Positions 50,496 through 59,906 are shown, numbered from the stretch's first letter. The stretch is DNA of 64,000 bases from Clostridia bacterium (GCA_910574475.1 CAJTAT010000006.1:176493-240492), one strand, 5' to 3'. Notes: generated from the sequence alone by a model not told the origin. Translations and numbers: made by a program.

Positions 50496-50559
50496 AAATA
50501 TATCATTTTGTAATTTAGAATTCAATTGAAAAATATAAGTAGAGGGAGAACTACAGGGA

Positions 50560-51276
50560 GTGGAGACGGTATATCTTGTTATGCCAGCATATAATGAAGA
50601 GGCAAATATTCAAAATGTTATTTCTGACTGGTATCCGATTGTAGAGAAGCTGGGTGGTGAAAGCCGTCTTGTGATCATAGATGATGGAAGCAAAGACAGG
50701 ACGTTTGAACTGATGAAAAGAGAAGCGAAAAGTCGTCCACTGTTTCAGCCATTAACCAAGAAAAACCAGGGACATGGGGCGACAGTTCTTTATGGCTATC
50801 GGTATGCCCTGGGGCGTCAGCCGGATTACATTTTTCAGACAGATTCTGACGGACAGACGAACCCGGAAGAATTCTGGAAGTTCTGGAAGCGGAGAAATCA
50901 GTATGATATGCTCATTGGATACCGGAACAAGCGGGAGGACGGCCTGTCCCGGATTTTCGTGACAAAGGTGCTGAGAATGGTCATAAGGCTTTGCTTTCAT
51001 GTGAGCGTGACAGACGCTAACACGCCTTTTCGGCTAATGAAGACTGAGGTGCTTGGCGAGGAGATAGGGCTGATTCCAGAAGATTTTAATTTGTCTAATG
51101 TGCTTATTTCCGTAATCTATGCCAAGAAAAACCGAAAGGTAAAGTACATTCCCATTACCTTCCGCCCCAGACAGGGAGGAAAGAATTCTATCAATCTGAA
51201 AAAAATCTTTGGAATCGGATGTCAGGCTGTACGGGATTTTCGGGAAATTAACACGATGCTTCAAAAAAAACTGTAA
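50560..51276 (+). CDS. glycosyltransferase family 2, soluble (DPM1-like)
   Basis: 238 residues, GT-A fold without membrane helices: VYLVMPAYNEEANIQNVI, LVIIDDGSKDRTFEL, FQTDSDGQTNPEEFW (metal-binding DSD) and FRPRQGGKNSINLKKI. It resembles dolichyl/polyprenyl-phosphate mannose synthases lacking the anchor. It starts with GTG behind GAGGGAGA. It is followed after 15 bases by a second GT2 gene; two donors may be made. Confidence 0.88.
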   Translation: METVYLVMPAYNEEANIQNVISDWYPIVEKLGGESRLVIIDDGSKDRTFELMKREAKSRPLFQPLTKKNQGHGATVLYGYRYALGRQPDYIFQTDSDGQTNPEEFWKFWKRRNQYDMLIGYRNKREDGLSRIFVTKVLRMVIRLCFHVSVTDANTPFRLMKTEVLGEEIGLIPEDFNLSNVLISVIYAKKNRKVKYIPITFRPRQGGKNSINLKKIFGIGCQAVRDFREINTMLQKKL

Positions 51277-51291
51277 GAATGAGAGGAAGAT

Positions 51292-52245
51292 ATGGACAAG
51301 CTTTCCATCATTATCCCCTGCTACAATGAGCAGGAAGCGATTCCCATTTTCTATGACGCAATTATTAAAACAGCCAATTCACTTTCTCAGGTTCAGATGG
51401 AATTTCTGTTTGTTAACGATGGGTCAAAGGATCAAAGCCTTTTGAAGATGAAGGCTCTGGCAGAAAAGGACGAGCGTGTGAAGTATGTCAGCTTTTCCAG
51501 AAATTTTGGCAAGGAAGCTGCCATGTATGCGGGATTGAGCTATGCATCTGGGGATTATGTGGCGATTATGGATGTAGATCTCCAGGATCCGCCAGAGCTT
51601 TTGCCTGAAATGTATCAGATTATTACCACAGAGGACTATGACTGTGTGGCTACCAGACGCGTGACCCGAAAAGGGGAGCCGCCTATCCGCTCCTTTTTTG
51701 CAAGGATCTTTTACCGGATGATGCACAGGCTGTCTAAGACAGAAATTATGGACGGAGCCAGGGATTACCGGCTCATGACCCGGCAGTTTGTGGACGAGCT
51801 TTTGCGCCTGGGTGAATACAATCGCTTCTCTAAAGGATTGTTTGGCTGGGTAGGTTTTGAAACGAAGTGGCTGGAGTTTGAAAATGTAGAGCGCAGCGCT
51901 GGGGAAACCAAGTGGTCTTTCTGGAAGCTTTTGATCTACAGTATCGAAGGGATTGTAGGTTTTACGACGGCTCCTCTGGTGATGGCAGCTTTTATCGGCA
52001 TCTTTTTCTGTCTTGTAGCCTTCGTGGCCATTTGTTTTATTATTATCCGCACCATGCTCTATGGAGATCCGGTCTCAGGCTGGCCTTCTATGACTTGTAT
52101 TATTGTATTTATTGGGGGAATTCAGTTGTTCTGTATGGGGATTTTGGGAGAATATCTCTCAAAGACTTATATGGAAACAAAGCGGCGTCCCATTTTTATC
52201 TGTAAGGAGACGAATGTAGCGGCCAGGAGGGAGGAAGAGTCATGA
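51292..52245 (+). CDS. polyprenyl-phosphate glycosyltransferase, GT2 (GtrB-like)
   Basis: 317 residues. LSIIIPCYNEQEAIPIFYDA, LFVNDGSKDQSLLKM, and IMDVDLQDPPELLPEM with an intact metal site. The specific GETKWSFWKLLIYSIEGIVGF precedes two C-terminal membrane helices. This is the standard GtrB/CsbB/YkcC architecture. It makes undecaprenyl-phosphate-linked sugar for the GT-C proteins encoded at 53380 and 55024. It overlaps the next gene by 4 bases. Confidence 0.92.
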   Translation: MDKLSIIIPCYNEQEAIPIFYDAIIKTANSLSQVQMEFLFVNDGSKDQSLLKMKALAEKDERVKYVSFSRNFGKEAAMYAGLSYASGDYVAIMDVDLQDPPELLPEMYQIITTEDYDCVATRRVTRKGEPPIRSFFARIFYRMMHRLSKTEIMDGARDYRLMTRQFVDELLRLGEYNRFSKGLFGWVGFETKWLEFENVERSAGETKWSFWKLLIYSIEGIVGFTTAPLVMAAFIGIFFCLVAFVAICFIIIRTMLYGDPVSGWPSMTCIIVFIGGIQLFCMGILGEYLSKTYMETKRRPIFICKETNVAARREEES

Positions 52246-53321
52246 CACAAAAAGTACTGCGCCCCCTACTGGCTGTCTTTGTACTACTTTTTGCATTAAT
52301 GCTGGGCTGGAATGTGAAGCTTCAGCAGGAGGTTGAGAAATATAAGCCCCAGATAGAGGCTTATCTCCCGGAAGATGTGTATGTAGCCGTGGGAACGACC
52401 ATTGAGCTGTACAACAATCAGGTAGCCTGGACTGGAATTCGGGAGGGGTACTCTTTTAACTGGGACTGTGACGTGGGAGAGAATCGGGAAGATCGGTTCT
52501 CTGTCACTGGAAAAGAGGAGCAGATAGGGGAATATCCCCTGACCCTGACTATTTATGATTATAATGTCAATGAGATTATGACCCTGAAAAGTACCCTTCA
52601 TGTAGTAGACAGGGTGCTGGAAAGTGAATATTCCATTATGAATATGGGAGACAGTCTGTCCAACGGCCGGGAATGGTATCGCACCATTTTCCATTTGTCC
52701 GATGGACAGATTACGTTTGCAGGGACACGTGGATGGACGAAGTACAGCCACGAAGGGCGCAGCGGATTTTCCGCCCAGGACTATTTGAATCCCACAGAGT
52801 ATTTTTCTGAGGGAGTCAGCGAAGGGATTCAGCCCTTTTACGATCCAGTTCAGGAAATGTTTGACTGGAACTATTATAAGCTTTACACCGGAAAGGATCC
52901 CGATGTAATTCAAATTTTCCTTGGAACCAATGGGCTGAGTGACGATCCGAAAGACACCGTGGATGCTGTGGCCTCTATGATTAAAAATATTCGCAGGCAT
53001 GACAAAGAGATTCCCATCTATCTGGTAAATACCATTTACTGGGGGGATCAGGAGAAGATAGCCACTATGGTTCGCCAGGATGGAACGGCTTTCTTGCCGG
53101 GAGAATTCAAAAACCGTTCGGACAAGCGGATCATGGATCTGATGAAGGCAATGGATAAGAAATTTGCCCATGCCAAGGGCGTGACCTTGATTCCTCTGGC
53201 ACTGATGCACAATAGCGCAGAGAATTTTCAAGAGGGCGACGCACTGCACCCGGGGGATGCGGGGGATCAGCAGTTTGCAGATGTCATGTACAGCGTCTAC
53301 TGTGGGACATTGGAAGATTAG
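52242..53321 (+). CDS. membrane-anchored SGNH/GDSL hydrolase-like protein
   Basis: 359 residues. N-terminal anchor (LLAVFVLLFALMLGWNVKL), an Ig-like beta domain (about 40-125), then SGNH blocks: SIMNMGDSLSNGREWY (Ser), FLGTNGLSDDP (Gly-Asn equivalent) and GDALHPGDAGDQQ (Asp-x-x-His). It acts outside the membrane as a deacylase or acyltransferase on the glycan. It is the second SGNH protein of the locus, different from the DltD-like one at 44785. Confidence 0.85.
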   Translation: MTQKVLRPLLAVFVLLFALMLGWNVKLQQEVEKYKPQIEAYLPEDVYVAVGTTIELYNNQVAWTGIREGYSFNWDCDVGENREDRFSVTGKEEQIGEYPLTLTIYDYNVNEIMTLKSTLHVVDRVLESEYSIMNMGDSLSNGREWYRTIFHLSDGQITFAGTRGWTKYSHEGRSGFSAQDYLNPTEYFSEGVSEGIQPFYDPVQEMFDWNYYKLYTGKDPDVIQIFLGTNGLSDDPKDTVDAVASMIKNIRRHDKEIPIYLVNTIYWGDQEKIATMVRQDGTAFLPGEFKNRSDKRIMDLMKAMDKKFAHAKGVTLIPLALMHNSAENFQEGDALHPGDAGDQQFADVMYSVYCGTLED

Positions 53322-53379
53322 AGAAACGGGGCTTATCATGGAGCCTTCGGCAGGAGCTTCAAACTGACAGGAGGAGATT

Positions 53380-54966
53380 ATGCTGAATCGGGCATATACA
53401 GGGGCTTTACGGTTTTTTGAAAAGTATTACTGGATATTTTTTGCGGCAGCCTGCCTGACGCTTACCTTTTACTGCTTTCGATGTCTGGATGTGCAGTATG
53501 TGGATTCCTGGGATGAAGCCAGACATGGAGTAAATGCCTATGAGATGATACAAAACGGGGATTATATTCGGCATACCTATAATTATCAGGTGGACGACTG
53601 GAATTTAAAGCCCTCCATTAGTTATTGGGGAATTGTTTTGGGGTTTCGCCTCTTTGGCTATACAGTGTTCGGCCTTCGGTTCTGCTCTGCTTTGGCCTAT
53701 CTCCTGACAGGGGTTGCAGTGAGCTTGTTTGCAAAGAGATACAGTAAAGAGGCGTCCATTCTAGTACTGGGATTTTTCTGCGCTAATCTAAGGCCTCTGT
53801 CGGCTCACCTGGCCAGATCAGGCGATGCAGACGCATTGTACCAGCTTTTCTTTACTCTGGCTATTCTGGCTATGTTTCAGATTCGAAAAGACAGGAAAAA
53901 TTTGTATTTCTGCGGGTTAATGTTTTCTCTGGCCTTTTTGACCAAAAGCTGGCACGCGGGAATGATAGCAGTGATTGGAGGCTTGTATCTGCTAATTTCC
54001 CGGGAGATCTTACGGTTAAAGCTAAAAGAATGGGGCTTTTTTCTCTTGTCTGTCTTTGCTCCCCTTTTGTTCTGGTTTGGATGGCGGTACACGAAGGACG
54101 GATTTTATTTTCTCCAACAGATGATAGAGGTGGATTTGCTGGCTCGCACCAAGGGGGCCAATTATGAGGGGCATGAATTCCCATTTACTTTTTATTATGA
54201 TACTGTTTTTGGAAACGAGGCCTTTATTTACCGGTGGCTTTTGCTGATCTGTATTGCAGGCGCCCTGATAAGCCTTTATGTCATGTTTAAGAAGGGATCC
54301 TGGGACAGGATTGGTCTGGAGGAAAGCTGCGGATATCTGCTGTGGTTTTTTGTACCCTTTCTTGGATTTTCCCTGATTCGCACAAAGCTGATCTGGTACT
54401 GTTATCCCTGTATTGTTCCTCTCTTTCTGGGGGCGGCAGTGTTCTTGGGGAAACTTTTGCGTACTTTGGCCTCTCCAACTGAGAGATCCGATGGAGTAGA
54501 AACACACTCTGCAGAGATAGAGAAGAGCAGAGCATGGAGAGAAGCTCTTCACGGTGGCTGTGCATGGCTTGTGGCCACAGGTTGTATCTTCCTGGTATTA
54601 TATTTTATGCGTGATACCTATCTCACAGTGATACGCGGCGCACATGGAGACAGCTTTCAGATGTTTGTCCAGGACAGCGTTCAGAGGGGCTCGGACTATG
54701 CCGGGCGCAAGGCTTATGTAATGGTTCCCAACGAGAACCCGGAGGATTTGGGGACTTGGGATCAGAATATGCTGTTTCTGGCAGAGATCAGTGGGGATTT
54801 TCACTGTGTGGATGGAGGCCTGGAAGGGTTTTTGGAAGAAAAGGAGCCGGCAGTCCTTTATATGGAGCTGAAGAGGTATTTGCAGTATGAGGAAGAGCTG
54901 AAGGGAATACAGGTGCTGTACCGAAATCGGAATGATCAGTATGTGCTTTTAGGAAACCTTCCTTGA
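53380..54966 (+). CDS. membrane glycosyltransferase, GT39/ArnT-like (GT-C)
   Basis: 528 residues, about 12 membrane helices. The first outer loop VQYVDSWDEARHGVNAYEMI has the Asp-Glu pair of ArnT/PMT, and PSISYWGIVLGFRLFGY and RSGDADALYQLFFTLAI match ArnT-like enzymes. The protein transfers a sugar from a polyprenyl-phosphate donor on the outer face. Its neighbours, two GT2 donor-charging enzymes, fit a three-component glycosylation scheme. A flippase of the GtrA type is not seen. Confidence 0.9.
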   Translation: MLNRAYTGALRFFEKYYWIFFAAACLTLTFYCFRCLDVQYVDSWDEARHGVNAYEMIQNGDYIRHTYNYQVDDWNLKPSISYWGIVLGFRLFGYTVFGLRFCSALAYLLTGVAVSLFAKRYSKEASILVLGFFCANLRPLSAHLARSGDADALYQLFFTLAILAMFQIRKDRKNLYFCGLMFSLAFLTKSWHAGMIAVIGGLYLLISREILRLKLKEWGFFLLSVFAPLLFWFGWRYTKDGFYFLQQMIEVDLLARTKGANYEGHEFPFTFYYDTVFGNEAFIYRWLLLICIAGALISLYVMFKKGSWDRIGLEESCGYLLWFFVPFLGFSLIRTKLIWYCYPCIVPLFLGAAVFLGKLLRTLASPTERSDGVETHSAEIEKSRAWREALHGGCAWLVATGCIFLVLYFMRDTYLTVIRGAHGDSFQMFVQDSVQRGSDYAGRKAYVMVPNENPEDLGTWDQNMLFLAEISGDFHCVDGGLEGFLEEKEPAVLYMELKRYLQYEEELKGIQVLYRNRNDQYVLLGNLP

Positions 54967-55023
54967 CCAACCTCCCCTTTTGCGCTATTCTATATACAAT
55001 ATAGCAATTTTTTCGGAGGTCTC

Positions 55024-57246
55024 ATGTATACACTAGTACTTTTCCTATTAGCTATTTTCAGTCTCTACATTGGCGCCTGGGCGTTCCTTCGGTGGGATGC
55101 TTCCTGGCTTCGAAATATGAATATGGTTCCAATTCAGATTTTAATTATTCTGGTTGGAATCATTTTCTTATGTGCCATGCTCCTTTTGGTTTATCGGTTT
55201 CTGCAAAGATTAGAGGATCAAAAGCTAAAGCGCCTGGCTCTTATCTGTATGGTGATTCTCACGGTGGGACAGCTCCTTTTGCTGTTTCTCATCCGTCCCA
55301 TGCTGCGCTATGATCAACTGAAGACCTTTGATATGGCTGTGGAAATGCTGCGTACTCATACCATTTCTGAAACCTATGAGACCGGTTATTTTGCCCGTTA
55401 TACAAATAATTACCCCATCACTATTTTGACCTACTGGTTTTTGCTTGTTCTGTCTAAACTGGGTGTGCAGGAAGTTCTTTTTATGCCTGCTGTACAGCTG
55501 GTGAATATTGTCTGCATCCTGGGTTCTGTCTGGCTGGGATATCTGATTGTAAAAGAATTAAAAAGCCGTCGGGAGGCTGTCTTTTATTTAATCGTTTGTG
55601 TATTATGCCCTCTTTCCTATGTGTGGGCCGGATTTTTCTACACGACTACCTGTTCCATGCCGTTTCTTATGGGGATTCTCTATCTGTATCTGCGAATACC
55701 AAAGGCTCAGACTGTACTGCAGCGCACTTTACTGGGGGGACTCTGGGGGGCTGTCCTGATCCTTGGATACAAACTGCGGGCCACAGCTATGATTGCCTGG
55801 ATCGCAGCAATGATTGTAATTATCTTAAAGCTTTGGAAACTGTTTATCTCTTCTAAAAGCGGACAAGCCAAAGCAGAGCTCCTTCGTAAGATATGTAAAA
55901 AATATGTCACTGCCGGAGCAGCCTTTTTACTCACAGCAGTACTCTCCCTTGGATTCTGGAGCTCAGTTACAGACCGCTATGTGACCTTTGACTACAAAAA
56001 TACTGGATTTCCCATGATCCATTGGATCATGATGAGCGCCCGCTGGGATGGGGCCTACGATCTGACAGATGAACTCTATACCTTTAGCTTCGAGACAAAG
56101 GAGGAAAAGATAGAGGCGGATAAAAAAGTCCTTTTAGAGCGTATTCGGGAAGCGGGCCCTGTGGGTCTTATCTCTCTGGCTGGCCGGAAGCTTCTGAATA
56201 CCTGGGTGGATGGAACAGACACATATCCCATAGAAAATGATTTTTGTCATTATAGTAGGCTTTATGATTACCTATTTGGAAATAAAAGTGGTTTTCTGAC
56301 TATCTATTCCCAGGTGATCCGGGCCTTTCAGATGGTGGTCATAGGACTTATGGCTCTCTTTTCCCTGGTTAAGCTTTGGCACCGAAGGGACCTGCCGGGT
56401 CTTTTCCTCATCCAACTGACCTTATTGGGGGGGATGGCATTTCATTTAATCTGGGAGACCAACCCTCTCTATAGCATTAGTTTTACCTTCCTGGGCCTCA
56501 TTCTTCTGACAGACGGAATTGTCTGTCTGGCAGAGCAAAAAATATTTGCTCCTGTCCTTAAAAAGGGATGGATAGGATGCGCAGGCGCATTAGTTTTGCT
56601 TCTTATTTTATTGATATTTGGAAAAAAAGAACTGGTGGAGACGCCCATTGAAGAAAATCATTACTGTGTTAACCAATACCAGTATGCAGGCGGTTTTGCC
56701 GGCTATGTGACAGACTACGAACAGACTTATGTGCAGACCTTTACCACAGATCGACCTTTTAACCGGATCTCTGTCCATGCAGTGAACTCTGTGGGAGAAT
56801 ACAACCAGTCGGCATTTCTTGTAAAACTGACGGCAGAGGATGGGACGGTTTTGTATGACAACGATCGCTTTCTTTCAGGTATGGTTGTAGCCAACACTCC
56901 TTATGAATTTCAACTGGATCCCGTGATTCCAGAGGGACCGACTACTTATACTCTGGAAATTACCCCTGGTTACATCGAAGGAGAAAACAGTCTGGAATTC
57001 CTTTCCTACAATACAGGAAATTGTGATATGTATTCGGGTGGGACACTTACTGTAGGAGGAGAAGAACAGAAATATGGCGATTTGACATTCGCAGTCTACG
57101 AGTATAAAGTCACCACGTATTTTGACCTCAAAGTTTACCTGATTCTCTGTGCCGGACTATTGGTACTGGCAGGGGGGATTACGTTTGGGATGAGATATTG
57201 GTTTTATTTAGAGGGTTACAAAATATCTGGGGATATTGAAAAATAG
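55024..57246 (+). CDS. large membrane glycosyltransferase (GT-C) with extracytoplasmic domain
   Basis: 740 residues, about 12-13 membrane helices (1-540), a beta-sandwich-like outer domain (about 545-700: YVQTFTTDRPFNRISVHAVN; DPVIPEGPTTYTLEITPGYI) and a last helix. It is a paralog of the minus-strand protein at 48344, with matching motifs throughout. It probably transfers a sugar from a polyprenyl-phosphate carrier; the outer domain may bind the acceptor glycan (inference). CGGAGG precedes the ATG. It is the last gene of the second glycan locus, followed by a strong terminator. Confidence 0.8.
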   Translation: MYTLVLFLLAIFSLYIGAWAFLRWDASWLRNMNMVPIQILIILVGIIFLCAMLLLVYRFLQRLEDQKLKRLALICMVILTVGQLLLLFLIRPMLRYDQLKTFDMAVEMLRTHTISETYETGYFARYTNNYPITILTYWFLLVLSKLGVQEVLFMPAVQLVNIVCILGSVWLGYLIVKELKSRREAVFYLIVCVLCPLSYVWAGFFYTTTCSMPFLMGILYLYLRIPKAQTVLQRTLLGGLWGAVLILGYKLRATAMIAWIAAMIVIILKLWKLFISSKSGQAKAELLRKICKKYVTAGAAFLLTAVLSLGFWSSVTDRYVTFDYKNTGFPMIHWIMMSARWDGAYDLTDELYTFSFETKEEKIEADKKVLLERIREAGPVGLISLAGRKLLNTWVDGTDTYPIENDFCHYSRLYDYLFGNKSGFLTIYSQVIRAFQMVVIGLMALFSLVKLWHRRDLPGLFLIQLTLLGGMAFHLIWETNPLYSISFTFLGLILLTDGIVCLAEQKIFAPVLKKGWIGCAGALVLLLILLIFGKKELVETPIEENHYCVNQYQYAGGFAGYVTDYEQTYVQTFTTDRPFNRISVHAVNSVGEYNQSAFLVKLTAEDGTVLYDNDRFLSGMVVANTPYEFQLDPVIPEGPTTYTLEITPGYIEGENSLEFLSYNTGNCDMYSGGTLTVGGEEQKYGDLTFAVYEYKVTTYFDLKVYLILCAGLLVLAGGITFGMRYWFYLEGYKISGDIEK

Positions 57247-57415
57247 ATTTGCATATGCTATAATGCCAGTAGGCAAAAGGATATGAGCAGTCCATTTGAA
57301 CAAAGAGTGAATCCCCCAACTGTACGCACATACAGTTGGGGGATTCTTCTTTTCTTTTATAGTGGCAAAGCACACCGCCCACAACAGTAATGATAAAGGA
57401 TATGAGCATGTCCAT
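57179..57415 (-). CDS. candidate small membrane protein (type I toxin-like), antisense to a terminator
   Basis: An ATG at 57415 lies 5 bases after GGGAGGAGGTG, one of the best ribosome binding sites in the window, and a TATAAT lies about 80 bases upstream (minus strand, about 57490). The first 20 residues (MDMLISFIITVVGGVLCHYK) are one hydrophobic helix ending in basic residues, as in short membrane peptides and type I toxins. The frame then crosses the palindromic terminator and runs 78 residues into the neighbouring gene, so the true end is doubtful. Confidence 0.35.
   Translation of the reverse strand: MDMLISFIITVVGGVLCHYKRKEESPNCMCVQLGDSLFVQMDCSYPFAYWHYSICKSIFQYPQIFCNPLNKTNISSQT
57309..57358 (+). 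terminator. strong intrinsic terminator at the end of the second glycan locus
   Basis: GAATCCCCCAACTGTA and its exact complement (57309-57324 with 57331-57346) form a 16-bp stem with a 6-base loop, followed by TTCTTTTCTTTT. The other direction has a weaker T-rich tail, so it may work on both strands. Confidence 0.9.
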
Positions 57416-57548
57416 AAGAACACCTCCTCCCGTTGCCAGGTATCGGTTGGATAACGAAATAATTACACCATATTTTCCTACCATATTATACAAAATTTAT
57501 CCATATTTCCCCTTTTTCTGCTGCAAAAACATCCATAAAAAATAGAGC

Positions 57549-57576
57549 TTGTGAAATTTCAAGAATTTGGTATAAT
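57549..57576 (+). promoter_or_regulatory. promoter of glmM
   Basis: TTGTGA (57549-57554), 16-base spacer and TATAAT (57571-57576), 32 bases before the start codon. Confidence 0.65.
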
Positions 57577-57607
57577 AAAGCCTAAAGGTAAAAAGAAGGA
57601 GCATATT

Positions 57608-58942
57608 ATGGGAAAGTATTTTGGAACAGACGGTTTTCGCGGAGAAGCAAATGTAAAGCTTACTGTGGAACATGCTTTTAAAGTGGGAAGGTATCTGGGA
57701 TGGTACTATGGGAGAGATCATAAAGCGAAGATTGTGATTGGAAAGGATACGAGAAGAAGCAGCTATATGTTTGAGTATGCTCTGGCAGCAGGCATTACGG
57801 CATCTGGTGCTGACGCTTACCTGTTGCATGTCACCACGACGCCAAGTGTATCTTATGTGGTACGTACGGAAGGGTTTGACTGTGGAATCATGATTTCTGC
57901 CAGCCATAATCCTTTCTATGATAATGGAATTAAGGTCATCAATGGCCTGGGCCATAAGCTGGAGGCAGAGGTCGAGGAAAAGATTGAAAGATATATTGAT
58001 GGCAAGGCGGAGGAACGTCCCCTGGCTACAGGCGAAAATATCGGACGTACCATTGACTTTGCAGCAGGGCGGAATCGCTATATTGGCTATTTGATTTCTC
58101 TGCCCACCCGCTCTTTTAAAAATATGCGTGTTGGTTTGGATTGTGCCAACGGCAGCGCATCTTCCGTTGCAAAGAGTGTTTTTGACGCTCTGGGAGCCAA
58201 GACCTACGTGATTAACAATGAGCCGGACGGTACGAATATCAATACAAATTGCGGTTCCACTCATATAGAAGTATTGCAGCAATTTGTAAGAGAACGTCAT
58301 CTGGATGTGGGTTTTGCCTATGACGGAGATTCTGATCGCTGCATTGCAGTGGATGAAAATGGAAATGTAGTGGATGGAGATCTGATCCTCTATATTTGTG
58401 GAAAATATATGATGGAACAGAGCGCTCTTCGGCACAATACCATTGTGACGACAGTTATGTCTAACCTGGGACTTTACAAGGCTTGTGACCGGATCGGTAT
58501 GAAATATGAAAAGACAGCCGTTGGCGATAAATATGTCTACGAAAATATGGTACAGAACGGTTTCCAGCTCGGAGGCGAACAGTCAGGACATATTATTTTC
58601 AGCAAACATGCTACTACAGGTGACGGAATTCTAACCTCTTTAAAGGTGATGGAAGTTATTTTGGAAAAGAAACTCTCTCTGGCCACACTGGCATCAGAAG
58701 TGAAGATTTACCCACAGCTTTTGCAGAACCTAAAGGTAAAAGATATGGACGCCACCCTAAATCATCCTGACGTGGTAAAGGCCATTGCCGAAGTGGAAGA
58801 AAAGCTGGGAACAGACGGACGTATCCTGGTGCGCAAGAGCGGCACGGAACCCCTGCTGCGCGTCATGGTAGAAGCCCTGTCCGACGAGTTATGCGAGGAA
58901 TATGTATTGCATGTCATCAATGCAATGAAGGGAACATTATAA
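57608..58942 (+). CDS. glmM: phosphoglucosamine mutase
   Basis: 444 residues. MGKYFGTDGFRGEAN opening, active-site serine loop GIMISASHNPFYDNGIKV, metal-binding YDGDSDRCIAVDE, sugar loop GGEQSGHIIF and phosphate loop VRKSGTEPLLRVMVEA. It converts glucosamine-6-phosphate to glucosamine-1-phosphate, the entry to UDP-GlcNAc, which supplies peptidoglycan and the UDP-FucNAc path encoded upstream. ATG 57608 with AAGGAG at proper spacing is preferred to upstream in-frame codons. Confidence 0.96.
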   Translation: MGKYFGTDGFRGEANVKLTVEHAFKVGRYLGWYYGRDHKAKIVIGKDTRRSSYMFEYALAAGITASGADAYLLHVTTTPSVSYVVRTEGFDCGIMISASHNPFYDNGIKVINGLGHKLEAEVEEKIERYIDGKAEERPLATGENIGRTIDFAAGRNRYIGYLISLPTRSFKNMRVGLDCANGSASSVAKSVFDALGAKTYVINNEPDGTNINTNCGSTHIEVLQQFVRERHLDVGFAYDGDSDRCIAVDENGNVVDGDLILYICGKYMMEQSALRHNTIVTTVMSNLGLYKACDRIGMKYEKTAVGDKYVYENMVQNGFQLGGEQSGHIIFSKHATTGDGILTSLKVMEVILEKKLSLATLASEVKIYPQLLQNLKVKDMDATLNHPDVVKAIAEVEEKLGTDGRILVRKSGTEPLLRVMVEALSDELCEEYVLHVINAMKGTL

Positions 58943-58969
58943 AGCGGAACTTTAATAGGAGGTAGAGGT

Positions 58970-59887
58970 ATGAAGAAAACAGCATTAGTAGTAATGGCAG
59001 CTGGAATCGGAAGCCGTTTTGGCGGTGGAATCAAGCAGTTAGAGCCTGTAGGTCCAAGCGGAGAGATTATTATGGATTATTCCATTCACGATGCTTTGGA
59101 GGCTGGGTTTAACAAAGTTGTGTTCATCATCCGTAAGGATCTGGAAAAAGATTTCCGGGAAATTATTGGCAATCGGATTGAAAAGCTTACAGAAGTAGAG
59201 TATGCTTTCCAGGAGTTAGATAATCTTCCAGGCGGTTTTAAGAACCCGGAGGGACGCACAAAGCCCTGGGGAACAGGGCAGGCTGTTTTGAGCTGCAAAG
59301 GTCTTTTGAAAGAGCCATTTGTTGTGATTAATGCTGATGATTATTATGGAAAAGAGGCTTTTGTAAAGGTGCATGATTATCTGGTGCAGGAGCGTCCTTC
59401 CAATGGAATTCTGGATTTTTGTATGGCAGGCTTTATTCTGGGAAATACTCTCAGTGATAACGGAGCTGTAACAAGGGGCATCTGTAAGGTGGAAAATGGT
59501 TATCTGACAGATGTAGTTGAGACTTCAGGTATAGAAAAATTGCCAGATGGCGGCGCAGCAGTGCCTGGTAAGGATGGAAAGCTGGTTCAAGTGGATGCCA
59601 ATAGTTATGTGTCCATGAATATGTGGGGATTGACTCCAGAACTTCTGGATGAGATTGAGAAAGGCTTTATTGAGTTTCTGGGAGATGTAAAGCCGGGAGA
59701 TCTGAAGGCAGAATATTTGCTTCCGGGAATTATTGACAATCTTTTAAAGAAAAATAAGGCTACAGTGAAAGTCCTGGAGACAAAGGATAAGTGGTTTGGA
59801 GTTACCTATAAAGAAGACAAACAGTCTGTAGTAGATTCTTTCAAACAACTGATTGCTGCTGGCGTATACAAAGAAAAGCTTTTTTAA
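58970..59887 (+). CDS. nucleotidyltransferase family protein (sugar-nucleotide pyrophosphorylase-like)
   Basis: 305 residues. TALVVMAAGIGSRFGGGIKQLEPVG is the NTP-transferase signature with its catalytic Arg and Lys. VVINADDYYGKEAF supplies the metal-binding Asp pair and LKAEYLLPGIIDNLL lies near the end. It joins a sugar-1-phosphate and an NTP, but this subfamily, common beside cell-envelope genes in Firmicutes, lacks an assigned substrate to my knowledge. AGGAGG precedes the ATG. It follows glmM by 27 bases and is probably cotranscribed. Confidence 0.88.
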   Translation: MKKTALVVMAAGIGSRFGGGIKQLEPVGPSGEIIMDYSIHDALEAGFNKVVFIIRKDLEKDFREIIGNRIEKLTEVEYAFQELDNLPGGFKNPEGRTKPWGTGQAVLSCKGLLKEPFVVINADDYYGKEAFVKVHDYLVQERPSNGILDFCMAGFILGNTLSDNGAVTRGICKVENGYLTDVVETSGIEKLPDGGAAVPGKDGKLVQVDANSYVSMNMWGLTPELLDEIEKGFIEFLGDVKPGDLKAEYLLPGIIDNLLKKNKATVKVLETKDKWFGVTYKEDKQSVVDSFKQLIAAGVYKEKLF

Positions 59888-59906
59888 TTGTATTTTAGTG
59901 AACAGC

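Noticed and set aside
52296-53339. 347-codon open frame antisense to the SGNH hydrolase gene
   Set aside because: A shadow of a real gene with clear GDS, GTN and DxxH blocks on the plus strand.
57497-58435. 312-codon open frame antisense to glmM
   Set aside because: glmM is unmistakable on the plus strand; the antisense product has no domain and no ribosome binding site.
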